DNA of 33,144 bases from positions 1 through 33,144 of the forward strand of contig JAMCZK010000011.1 of NCBI GenBank assembly GCA_023485685.1, given 5' to 3'. Below the pieces are notes generated by a model, which saw only the letters and a program-made list of their open reading frames with translations, searched no databases and was not told the origin of the DNA. This DNA is from Chloroflexota bacterium. GTDB lineage: Bacteria; Chloroflexota; Anaerolineae; Anaerolineales; UBA11579. Made by a program: the position numbers and the translations under genes. Shown here in pieces: positions 32,795 through 33,144 of the stretch (position 1 is the stretch's first letter; each line of letters opens with the position of its first letter).

Positions 32795-33144
32795 TCGTCC
32801 CCACTGGCAGGTCGGCCATCCGGCTGATATACGCCGAGGACGCGACGTTCCGGCCGCAAATACTTTTGCGCCGCTTGCTGTACTTGCTCGGGAGTCACGG
32901 CTTCCAATCGTTCCAAGTAAGTCAAAAACCAGTTATAGGTATCGAAGATTTCAGCAAAGCCCAGCCAAAACGCCTGGTTAGTGATGCTTTCACTCCCGTA
33001 TGCAAAAAGTGCTTGCGCCTGTTTGACGGCGCGCGCCAATTCGGCGGGTTTGGGCGGACTCTCTTGCAAGCGCGCGATTTCATCATCAAGAGGGCCAATA
33101 ACGTCTTCGGCTTTTCTGCTGGGGTGCACTGTAACAGTGAGATC
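32791..33144 (-). CDS. M16 family peptidase, C-terminal part (cut by window edge)
   Basis: The last 117 residues of an M16 peptidase. The frame runs open to the window end; the GTG at 33129 lies inside a beta strand (DLTVTVHPSRKAED) and is not a start. Recognisable are the helical segment ELARAVKQAQALFAYGSES, the aromatic WLGFAEIFDTYNWFLTYLERL, and the closing VQQAAQKYLRPERRVLGVYQPDG, all typical of the end of an M16 protein. The zinc site would lie in the missing N-terminal half, so activity cannot be judged. It overlaps the zinc-motif-lacking subunit gene (ATGA), consistent with a paired enzyme. Confidence 0.88.
   Translation of the reverse strand, partial: DLTVTVHPSRKAEDVIGPLDDEIARLQESPPKPAELARAVKQAQALFAYGSESITNQAFWLGFAEIFDTYNWFLTYLERLEAVTPEQVQQAAQKYLRPERRVLGVYQPDGRPASGDE

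Overview
The window most likely comes from a Chloroflexota genome of the Anaerolineae type. That is inferred from protein style: lipoproteins with Thr/Pro-rich linkers, bactofilins, DUF711, an infC-rpmI-rplT cluster, and many genes whose -10 box sits 7-8 nt before the start codon. No rRNA or tRNA gene is present to confirm it. Most of the window is GC-rich chromosomal backbone. Two parts look foreign: an IS110-type element (about 3.5-4.76 kb) and an AT-richer glycosyltransferase island (about 7.0-11.8 kb).

Layout, left to right. A lone receiver-domain protein (minus strand) diverges from the infC-rpmI-rplT translation operon, whose infC appears to start at an AUC codon. After a convergent repeat-rich spacer comes an M29 aminopeptidase (minus). 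The IS110 element follows, with a long structured leader that may encode a bridge RNA. Next is a two-gene unit, a TrmH-type rRNA/tRNA methyltransferase and a DUF711 protein. The island then holds a polyprenyl-phosphate-sugar-synthase-like GT2, a 681-aa GT-C-like membrane protein, and a second GT-C-like gene broken by one frameshift.

The middle third has an exported bactofilin-like membrane protein (minus), a minus-strand operon (DUF1232 protein, PQQ-type sugar dehydrogenase lipoprotein, metallophosphatase lipoprotein), two tandem EamA transporters, a small membrane protein, and a tightly packed run: moaA, HAD phosphatase, 3-methyladenine glycosylase, fabI, bactofilin. UspA and an NAD-dependent sugar epimerase follow on the minus strand.

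The right third contains a likely envelope maintenance cluster on the plus strand. It comprises a thermolysin-like (gluzincin) protease of no family I recognise, a DsbA-cyclophilin fusion lipoprotein, a PrsW-type intramembrane protease and a DedA protein. It converges on a minus-strand operon: M16 peptidase pair (one subunit visibly lacking the zinc motif), AcpS and a penicillin-acylase-type Ntn hydrolase.

The main things to follow up are the possible leaderless start architecture, the AUC start of infC, the IS110 leader RNA, the stop-codon-anchored AGCT-rich repeat, the DsbA-cyclophilin fusion and the unassigned metalloprotease.
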